A stretch of DNA of 64,000 bases, from assembly GCF_003012345.1 (NCBI RefSeq), contig NZ_PVRV01000024.1, forward strand, positions 496,001-560,000, given 5' to 3'. A program made the position numbers and the translations under genes. Below, piece by piece: positions 44,115 to 54,598 of this stretch (positions within the stretch are counted from its first letter, which is position 1; each line of letters starts with the position of its first letter). The notes below the pieces were generated by a model. It did not search any database, was not told where the DNA came from, and saw nothing but the letters and a program-made list of their open reading frames with translations. The stretch is from Phytohalomonas tamaricis. Lineage in GTDB: Bacteria > Pseudomonadota > Gammaproteobacteria > Pseudomonadales > Halomonadaceae.

Positions 44115-44930
44115 TCATTGCTGGCAGATCGCACAAAACACACTCGCCCGCTGCCCCAGCGTTACGCTGCGCAACTCGGCGCCACAGGTATGGCACGGCT
44201 GTCCGCTGCGGCCATAGACATTCAATTGTTGCGCGAAATATCCCGGCTCACCGTGGCCGCTAACGAAATCCCTGAGCGTCGTGCCACCCTGCTTGATAGC
44301 GGCTGCCAGTACCGTCTTGATCGCCTCGGCCAAAAGCACATAACGCTCTTTACTGACACTGCCAGCTTCACAACGCGGGTCGATTCCCGCCATGAACAAT
44401 GATTCGGCAGCATAGATATTACCGACACCAACCACTACTGCGTTATCCATCACGAATGTCTTGACCGCCACACGCTTGCCTCGTGAGCGTGTATAGAGAT
44501 GCTCGCCGTTGAAATCGTCCGACAAGGGCTCTGGGCCGAGCCTGGCCAGACGTCGGTCTGCATAGGGGTCGCCGGTGATGAAATCGAGAATACCGAAGCG
44601 ACGAGGGTCGTGGTAGCGCAGTACCCAACCGGAATTCATGACGAGATCAACATGATCGTGTTTTTTGGGTGTAGTGCCCAGTTCGACAAGACGCAAGCTG
44701 CCCGACATACCAAGATGCCAAAGCAAATGACCGCCAGCGACAGGTAGAAGTAGATATTTCGCTCGACGCTGTAGCGGACCAATACGCTCACCAACAATGC
44801 GATCAACGAGATTATCGGGAATCGGTGTACGCAATCGCGGGTTGCGCACGATCGCTTCCGTGACGGTATATGATTCGACAAAGGGGGCAATACCGCGCCG
44901 GGTGGTTTCGACTTCAGGCAACTCGGGCAT
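44115..44930 (-). CDS. mutM: Formamidopyrimidine-DNA glycosylase
   Basis: Excises 8-oxoguanine and formamidopyrimidines, with AP-lyase activity from the N-terminal proline. 271 aa starting [13 protein letters not shown] (catalytic Pro2, Glu3 after Met removal), the helix-two-turn-helix region [15 protein letters not shown], and a C-terminal zinc finger CHTCG...CAIC. It follows rpmG-rpmB across a terminator, as in E. coli. Confidence 0.97.
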   Translation of the reverse strand: MPELPEVETTRRGIAPFVESYTVTEAIVRNPRLRTPIPDNLVDRIVGERIGPLQRRAKYLLLPVAGGHLLWHLGMSGSLRLVELGTTPKKHDHVDLVMNSGWVLRYHDPRRFGILDFITGDPYADRRLARLGPEPLSDDFNGEHLYTRSRGKRVAVKTFVMDNAVVVGVGNIYAAESLFMAGIDPRCEAGSVSKERYVLLAEAIKTVLAAAIKQGGTTLRDFVSGHGEPGYFAQQLNVYGRSGQPCHTCGAELRSVTLGQRASVFCAICQQ

Positions 44931-44962
44931 GACGTGCTTTCCCTCTCTTTGATGCTGAACGC

Positions 44963-44988
44963 AAAAAACCCGGCGTTAACCGGGTTTT
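44963..44988 (-). terminator. rpmBG terminator
   Basis: AAAACCCGG/CCGGGTTTT, 9 bp with a 6-nt loop; six T in a row on the minus strand, 23 nt after the rpmG stop. Confidence 0.82.
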
Positions 44989-45011
44989 AGAATCTGCTGC
45001 AAAAACGAATG

Positions 45012-45167
45012 TTACTTGATTTTCGCTTCGCGGTAGATCACGTGCTTACGGACAACCGGGTCATACTTCTTGAACTCCAACTTGTCAGGCGTATTACGCT
45101 TGTTTTTGTTGGTAGTGTAGAAATGGCCGGTGCCTGCTGAAGAAACCAGTTTAATCTTGTCGCGCAT
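45012..45167 (-). CDS. rpmG: 50S ribosomal protein L33
   Basis: 51-aa basic protein of the large subunit. Begins [17 protein letters not shown] and ends VIYREAKIK, the canonical form. It lacks the CxxC pairs of the zinc-binding paralogue. ATG 45165-45167 with GGAGAG 7 nt upstream; the longer in-frame ORF back to 45425 overlaps rpmB and is not used. 32 nt after rpmB. Confidence 0.96.
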   Translation of the reverse strand: MRDKIKLVSSAGTGHFYTTNKNKRNTPDKLEFKKYDPVVRKHVIYREAKIK

Positions 45168-45199
45168 GTGGATGCTCTCCCAGAATGTACGCTTAAGGC

Positions 45200-45436
45200 T
45201 TAGACGCGAATGCCGCGAGCACGAATATCGCTGAGAACCTGCTCGATGCCGTTCTTGTCGATAATGCGCATGCCCTTGGAAGAGACACGCAGTTTGACAA
45301 AACGCTTTTCGGACTCGACCCAGAAGCGATGGGTGTGCAGATTCGGAATGAACCGGCGACGAGTCTTGCGCTGGGAGTGAGAAACATTGTTTCCAGTCAC
45401 CGGACGCTTGCCGGTAACCTGACATACCTGGGACAT
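45200..45436 (-). CDS. rpmB: 50S ribosomal protein L28
   Basis: 78 aa, the exact family length: [17 protein letters not shown], then [17 protein letters not shown] 45434-45436 with a GGAGG site; 20 upstream in-frame codons rejected. First gene of the rpmBG unit, with a good promoter 130 nt upstream. Confidence 0.97.
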   Translation of the reverse strand: MSQVCQVTGKRPVTGNNVSHSQRKTRRRFIPNLHTHRFWVESEKRFVKLRVSSKGMRIIDKNGIEQVLSDIRARGIRV

Positions 45437-45568
45437 GGAAGCCTCCAACAGTGAGGTATATAAAAATATGTTGTCGGACAAGCCAGGGTCGGGCAAACCG
45501 GGAAGTGGCAGGCGTCCGCCTCTGCTCTGCCCCGCCTGTACTTAAGATGCAAAAACCAAAGGCCGTAC

Positions 45569-45597
45569 GTTATACCAGAGAGCCCTTCTCACGGCAA
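45569..45597 (-). promoter_or_regulatory. Candidate sigma-70 promoter of rpmBG
   Basis: Minus-strand TTGCCG and TATAAC separated by exactly 17 nt, in the gap between radC and rpmB. Five of six -10 and four of six -35 positions match consensus. Confidence 0.6.
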
Positions 45598-45609
45598 GTT
45601 AATTCGCCT

Positions 45610-46284
45610 TTATAACCAGCCACGCTCGGCAAAAGAAACGACTTCACCATCGCCAACTACAAAATGATCGAGCACACGAATATCAAAAAGACCTAGCGCC
45701 TCGTTAAGGCGATGTGTAATACGCCGGTCAGCATCACTGGGCTCCGCCATACCGGAGGGATGGTTATGGGCAAAAATGACCGCGCCCGCATTGAGCGTCA
45801 GAGCCCGCTTGGCGACTTCACGTGGATAAACGGAGGCTGAATCAAGCGTACCGGTAAATAGCTTCTCGAAACGTAGCACCCGATGTTGAGTATCGAGAAA
45901 GAGCGCTGCAAACACCTCATGAGAGAGATCACGCAGATGGGCCGAAAGAAAACGCTTGACCACAAGCGGCGAGGTCAGCGCCTCACCGCGTGACAGCAGA
46001 GTTTCAAGATGACGCTTTGACAGCTCAAGTGATGCCTGGAGCTGGACGTATTTTGCCGTACCCAACCCATGCTCCTGACAAAAGCGCTCGCAATTTGCAT
46101 CAAGCAATGGACGCAGCCCACCGAAGGCACTCAGCAAATCACGAGCCAGATCGACCGCAGAACGCCCCCGCACCCCTACGCGCAGAAAGATAGCCAACAG
46201 CTCGGCATCGGAAAGGGCTTGAGGCCCAAGGGTCAAAAGCTTTTCCCGTGGCCGCTCGCCTTCCGGCCAATCGCTGATTCCCAT
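45610..46284 (-). CDS. radC: RadC-family JAB-domain protein
   Basis: 224 aa, helix-hairpin-helix part ([25 protein letters not shown]) followed by a JAMM metalloprotease-like core with HNHPSG...SDAD zinc ligands. Biological role unresolved; despite the name a DNA repair function is not established. Length matches E. coli RadC (222). Upstream of rpmBG as usual, but coaBC, commonly its divergent neighbour, is 3.3 kb away here. Confidence 0.94.
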   Translation of the reverse strand: MGISDWPEGERPREKLLTLGPQALSDAELLAIFLRVGVRGRSAVDLARDLLSAFGGLRPLLDANCERFCQEHGLGTAKYVQLQASLELSKRHLETLLSRGEALTSPLVVKRFLSAHLRDLSHEVFAALFLDTQHRVLRFEKLFTGTLDSASVYPREVAKRALTLNAGAVIFAHNHPSGMAEPSDADRRITHRLNEALGLFDIRVLDHFVVGDGEVVSFAERGWL

Positions 46285-46535
46285 GTTATTCGCCTATGCT
46301 TGAATCATTTCTTGAGGGCGCTGACGCCTCGCCTGGAACATCTCTACGTCGCGGGTGACAGACAGTGTTTTAACGGCACCCACCGTCATAAATTGACCAC
46401 GGCATTAAACAGAGGGGAGGTTCTTAACCATCGCATGCGTCATATTGCTATAGGCTTGCTACACTGAATAGCACGCTAACTTTTGTAGCAGCAACGTGCA
46501 GCCAGTTCTGACTACGTTCCGAAGAGGACCGCATC

Positions 46536-47384
46536 ATGACGTTAGAAGCACCTTCTGTCTGGTTCATTACCGGATGCTCTTCAGGCTTTGGACGCGAGCT
46601 TGCCAAAGCCGTACTCGCCAATGGTGATCACGTCGTTGTGACGGCACGTGATCCACGCAAGATCGAGGATCTGGTTGAAGATGTCGGCGAACGTGGCATT
46701 GCCGTACCACTGGACGTTACCGATGAATCGCAGGTCAAGGCGGCTGTCGAGCGTGCTGAACAGCATTTCGGGCACATCGATGTACTGGTCAACAATGCGG
46801 GCTATGGCTACACCGCAGCAATCGAAGAAGGTGAAGACGAGCAGATCAAAGCACTGTTTGAGACCAACGTGTTTGGCCTGGCACGCATGACACGTGCAGT
46901 CTTGCCCGGCATGCGGCAACGCGGCAGCGGTCGCATTGTTAACATCTCATCGGCGGGCGGCATCGTTGGCAACGCGGGTACCGGCTACTATGCCTCAAGC
47001 AAATTTGCGGTGGAGGGTCTTTCCGATGCGCTGGCCAAGGAGGTCGAACCATTGGGTATCCAGGTGATTCTGATTGAACCTGGCCCTTTTCGCACCGATT
47101 GGCCAGGACGCTCCCTGCATCGCTCAAACATCGAGATCGAGGCTTACGAACCCACTGCCGGCCAGCGTGCGCGAAGCATCATGGACAATGCGCCCAACTG
47201 GCCGGGTGACCCAGTACGCGCCGCTGCCGCCATCATCAAGGCAACTTGCGCCGAACAGCCCCCTCACCGTCTGGTGCTCGGCAAGGTCGGCCTCGATCTT
47301 GTCCGAGCCAAACTTGACGCTATGAAGACCGATTTCGATGCCTGGGAAGATGTGACGCTCAGCGCCGATTTTCCCAGCGCCTGA
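46536..47384 (+). CDS. Short-chain dehydrogenase/reductase, classical SDR
   Basis: 282 aa. Cofactor motif TGCSSGFG (12-19), NNAG (near 86), catalytic Ser in NISSAGG and the Tyr-Lys pair in YYASSK. The TGCSSGFG type and a C-terminal extension of about 50 residues resemble SDRs annotated as oxidoreductases of unknown substrate. Basic residues after beta-2 (TARDPRK) suggest NADP. GAGGA lies 7-8 nt upstream. The next gene begins 41 nt later on the same strand, so the two are probably an operon. Confidence 0.88.
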   Translation: MTLEAPSVWFITGCSSGFGRELAKAVLANGDHVVVTARDPRKIEDLVEDVGERGIAVPLDVTDESQVKAAVERAEQHFGHIDVLVNNAGYGYTAAIEEGEDEQIKALFETNVFGLARMTRAVLPGMRQRGSGRIVNISSAGGIVGNAGTGYYASSKFAVEGLSDALAKEVEPLGIQVILIEPGPFRTDWPGRSLHRSNIEIEAYEPTAGQRARSIMDNAPNWPGDPVRAAAAIIKATCAEQPPHRLVLGKVGLDLVRAKLDAMKTDFDAWEDVTLSADFPSA

Positions 47385-47425
47385 TATAACACCATTTGTT
47401 GAAAGCTCACTGAAAGGAATCTCTC

Positions 47426-48439
47426 ATGCGTTACTACGCACTACCCAAAGCCGAAGGCATCGATGACCTCACCCTCACCGAAGGCGACAAGCCACGACCC
47501 AAGCGCGGTCAGGTGCTGGTCAAGATGAAGGCCGCCTCGCTCAACTATCGCGACTACATGGTAGTGATGGGTAAGTACGGACGCGGCGGGGTCGATCCCA
47601 ACCTGATTCCACTCTCCGACGGTGCCGGTGAAGTGGTTGAGGTCGGCGAGGACGTTACACGGCTCAAGGCTGGCGACCGGGTTGCCGGTATCTTCATGCA
47701 AAGCTGGCTGGGCGGTGAAGTCGAGGCTAGTCATGCTGCCTCCGCCATGGGCGGCGCGATCAATGGTGTGCTAACGGAATATAGAGTGTTCGACCAGGAT
47801 GGACTGGTTCCTCTGCCCGAACATCTCTCCTTCGAGGAAGGGGCATCGCTGCCCTGCGCTGCAGTAACCGCCTGGAATGCGCTGTATGCTGGCAAGACGC
47901 CGCTGAAATCCGGCGACAACGTGTTGCTATTGGGCACCGGTGGCGTCTCGGTATTCGCACTGCAATTCGCCCGCGCTGCGGGTGCACGCGTCATTCAGAC
48001 CTCATCAAGCGATGATAAGCTCGAACGTGTCAAAGCGCTGGGAGCCAACGATACGGTCAACTACAAGCAGTATCCCGACTGGGAACAGGAAGTGAAGCGC
48101 CTTACCGACGGGCGTGGTGTTGATTACGTCGTCGAAGTGGGTGGCGCGGGCACGCTGCCTCGCTCGATTGCCTCAACCCGTACCGGTGGAGCCGTCAGCC
48201 TGATCGGCGTACTCACCGGCGGCGAGATCGATCCGACACTGGTCATGCGCAGCAGCGTCACGCTGCGTGGCATCTATGTCGGTTCGCGTGAAATGTTCGA
48301 AACGATGAATCGGGCGATCGACTTCCATGGCATCAAGCCGGTCATCGACAAGGTCTTCGCCTTCGAGGATGCAAAAGAAGCGTATCGTCACCTTGAAAGC
48401 CAGCGGCACCTGGGCAAGGTTGTCATTCGTATCGACTAA
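47426..48439 (+). CDS. Zinc-free MDR oxidoreductase (quinone oxidoreductase/alcohol dehydrogenase-like)
   Basis: 337 aa of the medium-chain dehydrogenase/reductase superfamily. N-terminal GroES-like fold with SLNYRDYMVV; the zinc-ligand pattern of true alcohol dehydrogenases is missing at this site. Rossmann motif LGTGGVSVFA (near 172) and VEVGGAGTL follow. LNYRD-type members are often annotated NAD(P)-dependent alcohol dehydrogenase but are usually zinc-free reductases. AAGGAA precedes the start. With the SDR it forms a two-gene NAD(P)-linked unit; substrate unknown. Confidence 0.88.
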   Translation: MRYYALPKAEGIDDLTLTEGDKPRPKRGQVLVKMKAASLNYRDYMVVMGKYGRGGVDPNLIPLSDGAGEVVEVGEDVTRLKAGDRVAGIFMQSWLGGEVEASHAASAMGGAINGVLTEYRVFDQDGLVPLPEHLSFEEGASLPCAAVTAWNALYAGKTPLKSGDNVLLLGTGGVSVFALQFARAAGARVIQTSSSDDKLERVKALGANDTVNYKQYPDWEQEVKRLTDGRGVDYVVEVGGAGTLPRSIASTRTGGAVSLIGVLTGGEIDPTLVMRSSVTLRGIYVGSREMFETMNRAIDFHGIKPVIDKVFAFEDAKEAYRHLESQRHLGKVVIRID

Positions 48440-48457
48440 TCCCTGCTGAGTGGTACA

Positions 48458-48493
48458 CGGCCCCGTCAATCACGATAGTGGATGACGAGGCCG
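48458..48493. terminator. Long hairpin between convergent oxidoreductase and phosphatase genes
   Basis: An interrupted stem with eleven outer pairs (one mismatch; CGGCCCCGTCA with TGACGAGGCCG) and four inner pairs around a GATA loop. No T-run on either side, so termination is likely but unproven. Confidence 0.5.
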
Positions 48494-48513
48494 CATTGAC
48501 TCAGGTTTTCCCG

Positions 48514-49389
48514 TTACAAGTTGGCCGGTTGCCAAGGCATTAGCGCTGCCTTGCGGCGCTGGTCTTTTTCGCCTGGTGATAGGCTGTAGTCACCTTCGTA
48601 GAGCGCCCCTTCCCAACCGCCATAGGCAGGATTGGGCAACATGATGAAGCGCTCACCGAACAGAGCTTGCTGCTCCTTGACATGCTGCTGGCGTGTCGTA
48701 GCCTCCGGGGCATCATATCCGCTGTCGAAATCAGCAAGGTTATCTCCCATATAGAGCACCACATTATGATCCTGCAGTACCTGATCGCGACGCGGCTGCT
48801 TGTCCGAAGTATCAGTGCGCATCATTACGTGACGCGTATCGACATAGGGAAAGCCGAGCTGTGCTAAATTCTGCATCGTTGGTGCCAGTTCCGCCTGCTT
48901 GCGGTTAGTGATGTAGAACACCTCAACGCCGTGCCGTTGGGCATAGTTCAAAAACGACGTAGCGCCAGGCAGCGCCTTGGCCTGCGCATCATTGACCCAC
49001 TGCCCCCACAGCGCACTGCTGTACTCGGCATCGTGACCGACGAGATAAGCCTCAAAGGCGGAATTGTCGATCACCGTTTCATCGCAGTCGACCACTACGG
49101 CCAGCGGCTTGTCGCCCTGCTTACGATCTTTCATTGCCTGATCAAGCCGCAGCTTGGCCATATTAAAAGCCTGATAGCTTAGTGCCTGGTATTCGGCGGC
49201 ACTCTGCATCCACAGTGTCGACATGACCAACTGTTCATTCAGTTCGCGAGCAGTGTAAGCCTGCTCCCGCTGCCCGCCGTGGCTGGCACAGGCAGTAACA
49301 GTCGCAGCGATCACCACACCCAACAACGACTTCGCCGTCTTTTGTGGCCAGCCACCCTGCACGTTCATTTGCATCATTGTCATTTTCAT
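48514..49389 (-). CDS. 5'-nucleotidase/acid phosphatase, lipoprotein e(P4) family
   Basis: 291 aa. Lipobox VTAC with Cys34 predicts an outer membrane lipoprotein. HAD-type catalytic motif DCDETVIDNS (near 100-109) and the later acidic motif MGDNLADF identify the DDDD class C phosphatases; the e(P4) member of Haemophilus dephosphorylates NMN and nucleotides for uptake. Substrate here is inferred. The N-terminus has several close Mets (residues 1, 3, 5, 6, 8); AAGGA lies too near the first, so Met3 or Met5 is equally possible. Confidence 0.9.
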   Translation of the reverse strand: MKMTMMQMNVQGGWPQKTAKSLLGVVIAATVTACASHGGQREQAYTARELNEQLVMSTLWMQSAAEYQALSYQAFNMAKLRLDQAMKDRKQGDKPLAVVVDCDETVIDNSAFEAYLVGHDAEYSSALWGQWVNDAQAKALPGATSFLNYAQRHGVEVFYITNRKQAELAPTMQNLAQLGFPYVDTRHVMMRTDTSDKQPRRDQVLQDHNVVLYMGDNLADFDSGYDAPEATTRQQHVKEQQALFGERFIMLPNPAYGGWEGALYEGDYSLSPGEKDQRRKAALMPWQPANL

Positions 49390-49553
49390 CCTTGTTTAAA
49401 ATGTTGTTGTGGTTATGACCTGAAACCACAGCCGTACCGCACATGTTTGCATATGAACATGTACTTGAGAGCGCGTGTAACGAGCGGTGGCGCTACGCAA
49501 ATCTATCCTCGAATGATAAGGTAAACACCATTATTCATATTGCGGAGACATTC

Positions 49554-50903
49554 ATGTCCCGACTCGCCGGCAAGCACGTACTGCTGGGGATCAGCGCAGG
49601 GATAGCGGCTTACAAGAGCGCATCGCTTGCCCGACTGCTCAAGAAGGCTGGCGCCGAGGTACGAGTGGTCATGACCGAAGGGGCGCAAGCCTTCATTACC
49701 CCGCTCACATTGCAGGCGTTGACCGGCGAGGCGGTACGTACTTCGCTGCTCGACCCGGAAGCAGAAGCCGGCATGGGCCATATCGAGCTGGCAAAATGGG
49801 CTGATCTGATTCTGATAGCCCCGGCAACTGCGGATGTGATGGCACGTCTTGCTCATGGTCATGCCAATGATTTACTGACTACCCTGTGCCTGGCAACCCA
49901 AGCGCAGTGCGTGCTAGTACCGGCCATGAACCAGGCTATGTGGCGCCACCCGGCGACTCAGGCCAACGCACGACGGCTGGCCGAATATGGCTGGCAACAG
50001 CTCGGCCCCGACGCTGGCGAACAAGCCTGCGGCGATGTCGGCAGCGGGCGAATGCTTGAACCCGAGGCAATCATCGCGGCGCTGAGCGACGAACCTGCGC
50101 CTGCGGACCTGACGCCCTCCCATGATGTCAGCGGCAGGATTGAAAACGATGAAGTCGGTTTGCACGCCGGCCGCCCGGCGCTTGGGCTTCGCATTACCAT
50201 TACCGCTGGTCCGACTCGCGAACCGATCGACCCGGTGCGCTATTTGAGTAACCACAGTTCCGGCAAGATGGGCTTTGCCTTGGCCCAGGCCGCCGCTGAA
50301 CTCGGCGCTGCCGTCGAGCTGATTGCAGGGCCGGTGATGCTTGAAACACCGCCAGGCGTGACGCGCACCAACGTCGAGAGCGCCCATGACATGTTCGAGG
50401 CGGCACAGCGCCTTGCCGAGCGAACCGATATCTTCATCGGCTGCGCCGCTGTCGCCGATTACCGTACCGAGACTATCGCTGAACACAAATTAAAAAAGAG
50501 CGCCGAACACGATCACCTGACGCTGACATTGGTAAAAAATCCCGACATCATTGCCGCTATCGCTGCCCGTGAACAGCCACCCTTCGTGGTCGGCTTCGCG
50601 GCCGAAACACGTGATCTCGAACGTTACGCGGCGAGCAAGTTAACAAGCAAACGCCTCGACATGATCGTTGCCAATGATGTTTCCAATCCCAGTGTCGGTT
50701 TCGGCAGCGACAATAATGCCGTAACGCTTTACTGGCATGAAGCCAAGCAATTACAGCACTACAGTTTTACGGCACGGCCCAAACTGACGCTGGCATATGA
50801 CGTGCTACAGCATGTTATCAGCCACTACCGGACACGCCGTGCCATCACGTCCGACCACAGGAATTCAGATGTCTCGACCCCGGATCAAAGTCAAGATCCT
50901 TGA
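49554..50903 (+). CDS. coaBC: Bifunctional phosphopantothenoylcysteine decarboxylase/synthetase
   Basis: Two steps of coenzyme A synthesis. 449 aa: FMN-binding CoaC part with [11 protein letters not shown], catalytic His in [20 protein letters not shown] and the catalytic Cys in [12 protein letters not shown]; CoaB part with [29 protein letters not shown] and KLKKS. E. coli is 406 aa; extra residues lie in the linker and a C-terminal tail of about 25 residues. ATG 49554 follows GGAG; 37 open codons upstream rejected. The end overlaps dut by 35 nt. Confidence 0.96.
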   Translation: MSRLAGKHVLLGISAGIAAYKSASLARLLKKAGAEVRVVMTEGAQAFITPLTLQALTGEAVRTSLLDPEAEAGMGHIELAKWADLILIAPATADVMARLAHGHANDLLTTLCLATQAQCVLVPAMNQAMWRHPATQANARRLAEYGWQQLGPDAGEQACGDVGSGRMLEPEAIIAALSDEPAPADLTPSHDVSGRIENDEVGLHAGRPALGLRITITAGPTREPIDPVRYLSNHSSGKMGFALAQAAAELGAAVELIAGPVMLETPPGVTRTNVESAHDMFEAAQRLAERTDIFIGCAAVADYRTETIAEHKLKKSAEHDHLTLTLVKNPDIIAAIAAREQPPFVVGFAAETRDLERYAASKLTSKRLDMIVANDVSNPSVGFGSDNNAVTLYWHEAKQLQHYSFTARPKLTLAYDVLQHVISHYRTRRAITSDHRNSDVSTPDQSQDP

Positions 50904-51327
50904 TGATCGCGTGCACGCCTATCCGCTGCCGCATTATGCTACTGCCGGAAGTGCAGGCATGGACCTGCGCGCCCTGCTCGATGAGCCGCTTTCGCTCGCG
51001 CCAGGCGACTGCGAACTGGTCCGTACCGGTCTCGCGGTATATATCGAAGATCCTGCCTATGCGGGGATGATTCTTCCACGCTCGGGCCTCGGTCATAAAC
51101 GCGGCATCGTGCTGGGCAATCTGGTCGGCTTGATCGACTCCGATTACCAGGGCGAGCTGATGATCTCGGTCTGGAACCGCGGTCGTGAACACGTCACGCT
51201 GGAGCCGGGAGAGCGCATCGCCCAGTACGTGCTGGTGCCAGTCATGCAAGCCGAATTCGACATTGTCGATGATTTTGTAGCAAGCCGTCGGGGAAGTGGC
51301 GGTTTCGGTCACTCGGGTCAACATTGA
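50869..51327 (+). CDS. dut: dUTP diphosphatase
   Basis: Trimeric dUTPase, 152 aa (E. coli 152), keeps uracil out of DNA and makes dUMP for thymidylate. Motifs in order: [48 protein letters not shown] and C-terminal [13 protein letters not shown] 50869 with AGGAA about 5-6 nt upstream; the start sits inside the 3' end of coaBC. The usual coaBC-dut pair. Confidence 0.97.
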   Translation: MSRPRIKVKILDDRVHAYPLPHYATAGSAGMDLRALLDEPLSLAPGDCELVRTGLAVYIEDPAYAGMILPRSGLGHKRGIVLGNLVGLIDSDYQGELMISVWNRGREHVTLEPGERIAQYVLVPVMQAEFDIVDDFVASRRGSGGFGHSGQH

Positions 51328-51380
51328 TCCGCAGATCGATATCAAGTTCAATCACCACCATTAATGGTAAGGACGAACCC

Positions 51381-52763
51381 ATGAGTAAAGTACCTTCTTC
51401 AATCTTTCGCGCCTACGATATCCGCGGCGTGGTTGACAAGGACCTGACCGTCGAACGTGTACGCCTGATCGGTCGTGCCATCGGCAGCGAAGCCGCCAAG
51501 CGCGGTGAAACCGGCATAATCGTTGCTCGCGACGGTCGTAAATCAGGCCCTGACATGGCCGGTGCGTTGATCGAAGGGCTACGCGCCGCTGGCCGTGATG
51601 TCATTGATGTCGGCATGGTGCCTACACCGGTGCTGTATTTCGCTGCCAATACCATTGACGGCGTCACCTCTGGCGTCGCCGTAACCGGCAGCCATAACCC
51701 GCCCGACTACAATGGTTTCAAGATCATGATCGGCGGCGCCACGCTATCTGGCGATGACATTACCGACCTGCACCGCCGCATCGAAGAAGATGACTTTACC
51801 AGCGGCGAAGGCAGCTATCGCGAGCAGGACGTACGCCAAGCGTATCTTGAGCGCATTCTTGGCGACATCAAGCTGGCTCGTCCGATCAAGGCAGTAGTCG
51901 ACTGCGGTAACGGCGTCACCGGCGAGCTCGGCCCCCAACTGATCGAACGTCTTGGTGCCGAGATCACCACCCTGTTTGACGATATCGACGGCAACTTCCC
52001 CAACCACCACCCTGACCCGGGCAAGGTAGAAAACCTTCAGGATCTGATTGCCAAGGTCAAGGAAACGGGTGCCGATGTCGGCCTGGCATTCGATGGCGAC
52101 GGTGACCGCGTTGGCGTAGTCACGCCCAAGGGTGAAGTGATCTACCCTGACCGCCTGATGATGGCGTTCGCCGAAGATCTGCTCAAGCGCCAGCCGGGCG
52201 CTCGCATCATCTTTGACGTCAAGTGCACCGGCAATCTGGCCAAGGTCATTGAGAGGGCGGGCGGTGAGCCCGAAATGTGGCGCACCGGTCACTCGCTAAT
52301 CAAGGGCCGCATGAAGGAAACCGGCGCGGCGCTGGCTGGTGAAATGAGTGGACACATCTTCTTCAAGGAGCGCTGGTACGGCTTCGATGATGGCCTCTAT
52401 GCCGCCGCACGGATGCTCGAAATCCTGGCCGGTCAGGGCGAGGATGCCGATACCTACTTCTCACGCTTCCCGCAGGATCTGGGCACTGCCGAGATCAACG
52501 TCGAAGTCACTGACGAGAACAAGTTCGACATCGTCAAGCGTCTGGCGACCGAAACTGACTTCGGTGAGAACGGCACCAAAACCACCCTTGACGGTATTCG
52601 TGTCGACTATCCTGACAGCTGGGGTCTGTGCCGCGCCTCGAATACCACGCCGATGCTGGTATTCCGCTTCGAGGGCAAATCCGAGGAAGCGCTCGAAGGG
52701 GTCAAGACGCGCTTCCGTGATGCACTCAAGAAGGTCGCACCGGATTCTGCGCCGACATTCTAA
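51381..52763 (+). CDS. algC: Phosphomannomutase/phosphoglucomutase AlgC
   Basis: Interconverts the 1- and 6-phosphates of mannose and glucose for exopolysaccharide, LPS core and rhamnolipid precursors. 460 aa (P. aeruginosa AlgC 463). Phosphoserine loop TGSHNPPDYNG with Ser104, metal loop FDGDGDRVG, sugar-binding GEMSGH and C-terminal phosphate-binding RASNTTPMLV. ATG 51381 with AAGGA; 19 open upstream codons rejected. dut-algC-argB is the Pseudomonas order. Confidence 0.94.
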   Translation: MSKVPSSIFRAYDIRGVVDKDLTVERVRLIGRAIGSEAAKRGETGIIVARDGRKSGPDMAGALIEGLRAAGRDVIDVGMVPTPVLYFAANTIDGVTSGVAVTGSHNPPDYNGFKIMIGGATLSGDDITDLHRRIEEDDFTSGEGSYREQDVRQAYLERILGDIKLARPIKAVVDCGNGVTGELGPQLIERLGAEITTLFDDIDGNFPNHHPDPGKVENLQDLIAKVKETGADVGLAFDGDGDRVGVVTPKGEVIYPDRLMMAFAEDLLKRQPGARIIFDVKCTGNLAKVIERAGGEPEMWRTGHSLIKGRMKETGAALAGEMSGHIFFKERWYGFDDGLYAAARMLEILAGQGEDADTYFSRFPQDLGTAEINVEVTDENKFDIVKRLATETDFGENGTKTTLDGIRVDYPDSWGLCRASNTTPMLVFRFEGKSEEALEGVKTRFRDALKKVAPDSAPTF

Positions 52764-53789
<1,026 letters not shown>

Positions 53790-53853
53790 ACGCATTGCCT
53801 AGCGCTGAGACTCTCTCTACGATGGAGAACTCAATAAGCCAATAACGACGCTC

Positions 53854-54471
53854 ATGACGCAGGTAACGAAAAACTCATCGCGCCGCGATCAGATTCTCCA
53901 GACGCTGGCGCGCATGCTTGAGGAGGATGGGGATAGCAGAATCACTACGGCAGCACTGGCTAAACAGGTCGGTGTTTCGGAAGCCGCTCTCTATCGCCAC
54001 TTCCCCAGCAAGGCCAAAATGTTCGAAGCATTGATCGAATTCATCGAAGCGACGCTCTTTGAGCGTATTCGGCTGATTCTCGATGAAACGGATGAAGCTG
54101 AACCGCGCTGTCGGCACATATTGACGCTGCTCCTAGGCTTTGCCGAGCGCAACCCAGGGCTGTGCCGTTTACTGATCGGCGATGCGCTGCAGGATGAGAC
54201 AGCCAAATTGCGTGCCCGGATGACCCAGCTGTTCGAGCGTTTCGAGACACAGCTGAAGCAGGTGCTACGTGAAGCACAGGCTAAAGAAGGGTTACGTCTA
54301 CCGATCACCGTCACTGCTGGGGCCAACCTGATGCTGGCCACAGCCGAGGGGCGCATCATCCAGTTCGTACGCAGCGGTTACCGTCGCCGTCCTACCGAAC
54401 ATTGGCAGGATCAATGGACTATTCTGGCTAACCAGTTGTTAACAACGAACATGACCCGTATCGCCAGTTAA
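53854..54471 (+). CDS. slmA: Nucleoid occlusion factor SlmA
   Basis: TetR-family DNA-binding protein that blocks FtsZ ring assembly over the chromosome. 205 aa; HTH region ITTAALAKQVGVSEAALYRH (about 30-49), then the SlmA pattern FPSKAKMFEALIEFIE and the C-terminal RSGYRRRPTEHWQDQW. Length fits E. coli SlmA (198). 64 nt after argB, the conserved position in many relatives. Confidence 0.94.
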   Translation: MTQVTKNSSRRDQILQTLARMLEEDGDSRITTAALAKQVGVSEAALYRHFPSKAKMFEALIEFIEATLFERIRLILDETDEAEPRCRHILTLLLGFAERNPGLCRLLIGDALQDETAKLRARMTQLFERFETQLKQVLREAQAKEGLRLPITVTAGANLMLATAEGRIIQFVRSGYRRRPTEHWQDQWTILANQLLTTNMTRIAS

Positions 54472-54511
54472 CGAAAGCCATATAGCCGTTATCGACTACT
54501 TCTGACTCAAA

Positions 54512-54549
54512 ACAAAAGAAACCCGATGCCAGACCGGTCACCGGGTTTC
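54512..54549 (-). terminator. rpoH terminator
   Basis: GAAACCCG/CGGGTTTC with a loop region that can pair further; minus strand continues TTTTGTTTT. Also placed to end slmA on the plus strand, though that side lacks T. Confidence 0.72.
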
Positions 54550-54598
54550 ATATAACACATTATCTTAACTTACCATTAGCGTATCGAAGCCAATCACC

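Noticed and set aside
45012-45425. 137-codon ORF that includes L33 at its end
   Set aside because: Its N-terminal 86 residues are out-of-frame rpmB; L33 alone from 45167 is the gene.
49914-50486. 190-codon minus-strand ORF
   Set aside because: Antisense to coaBC; no family features.
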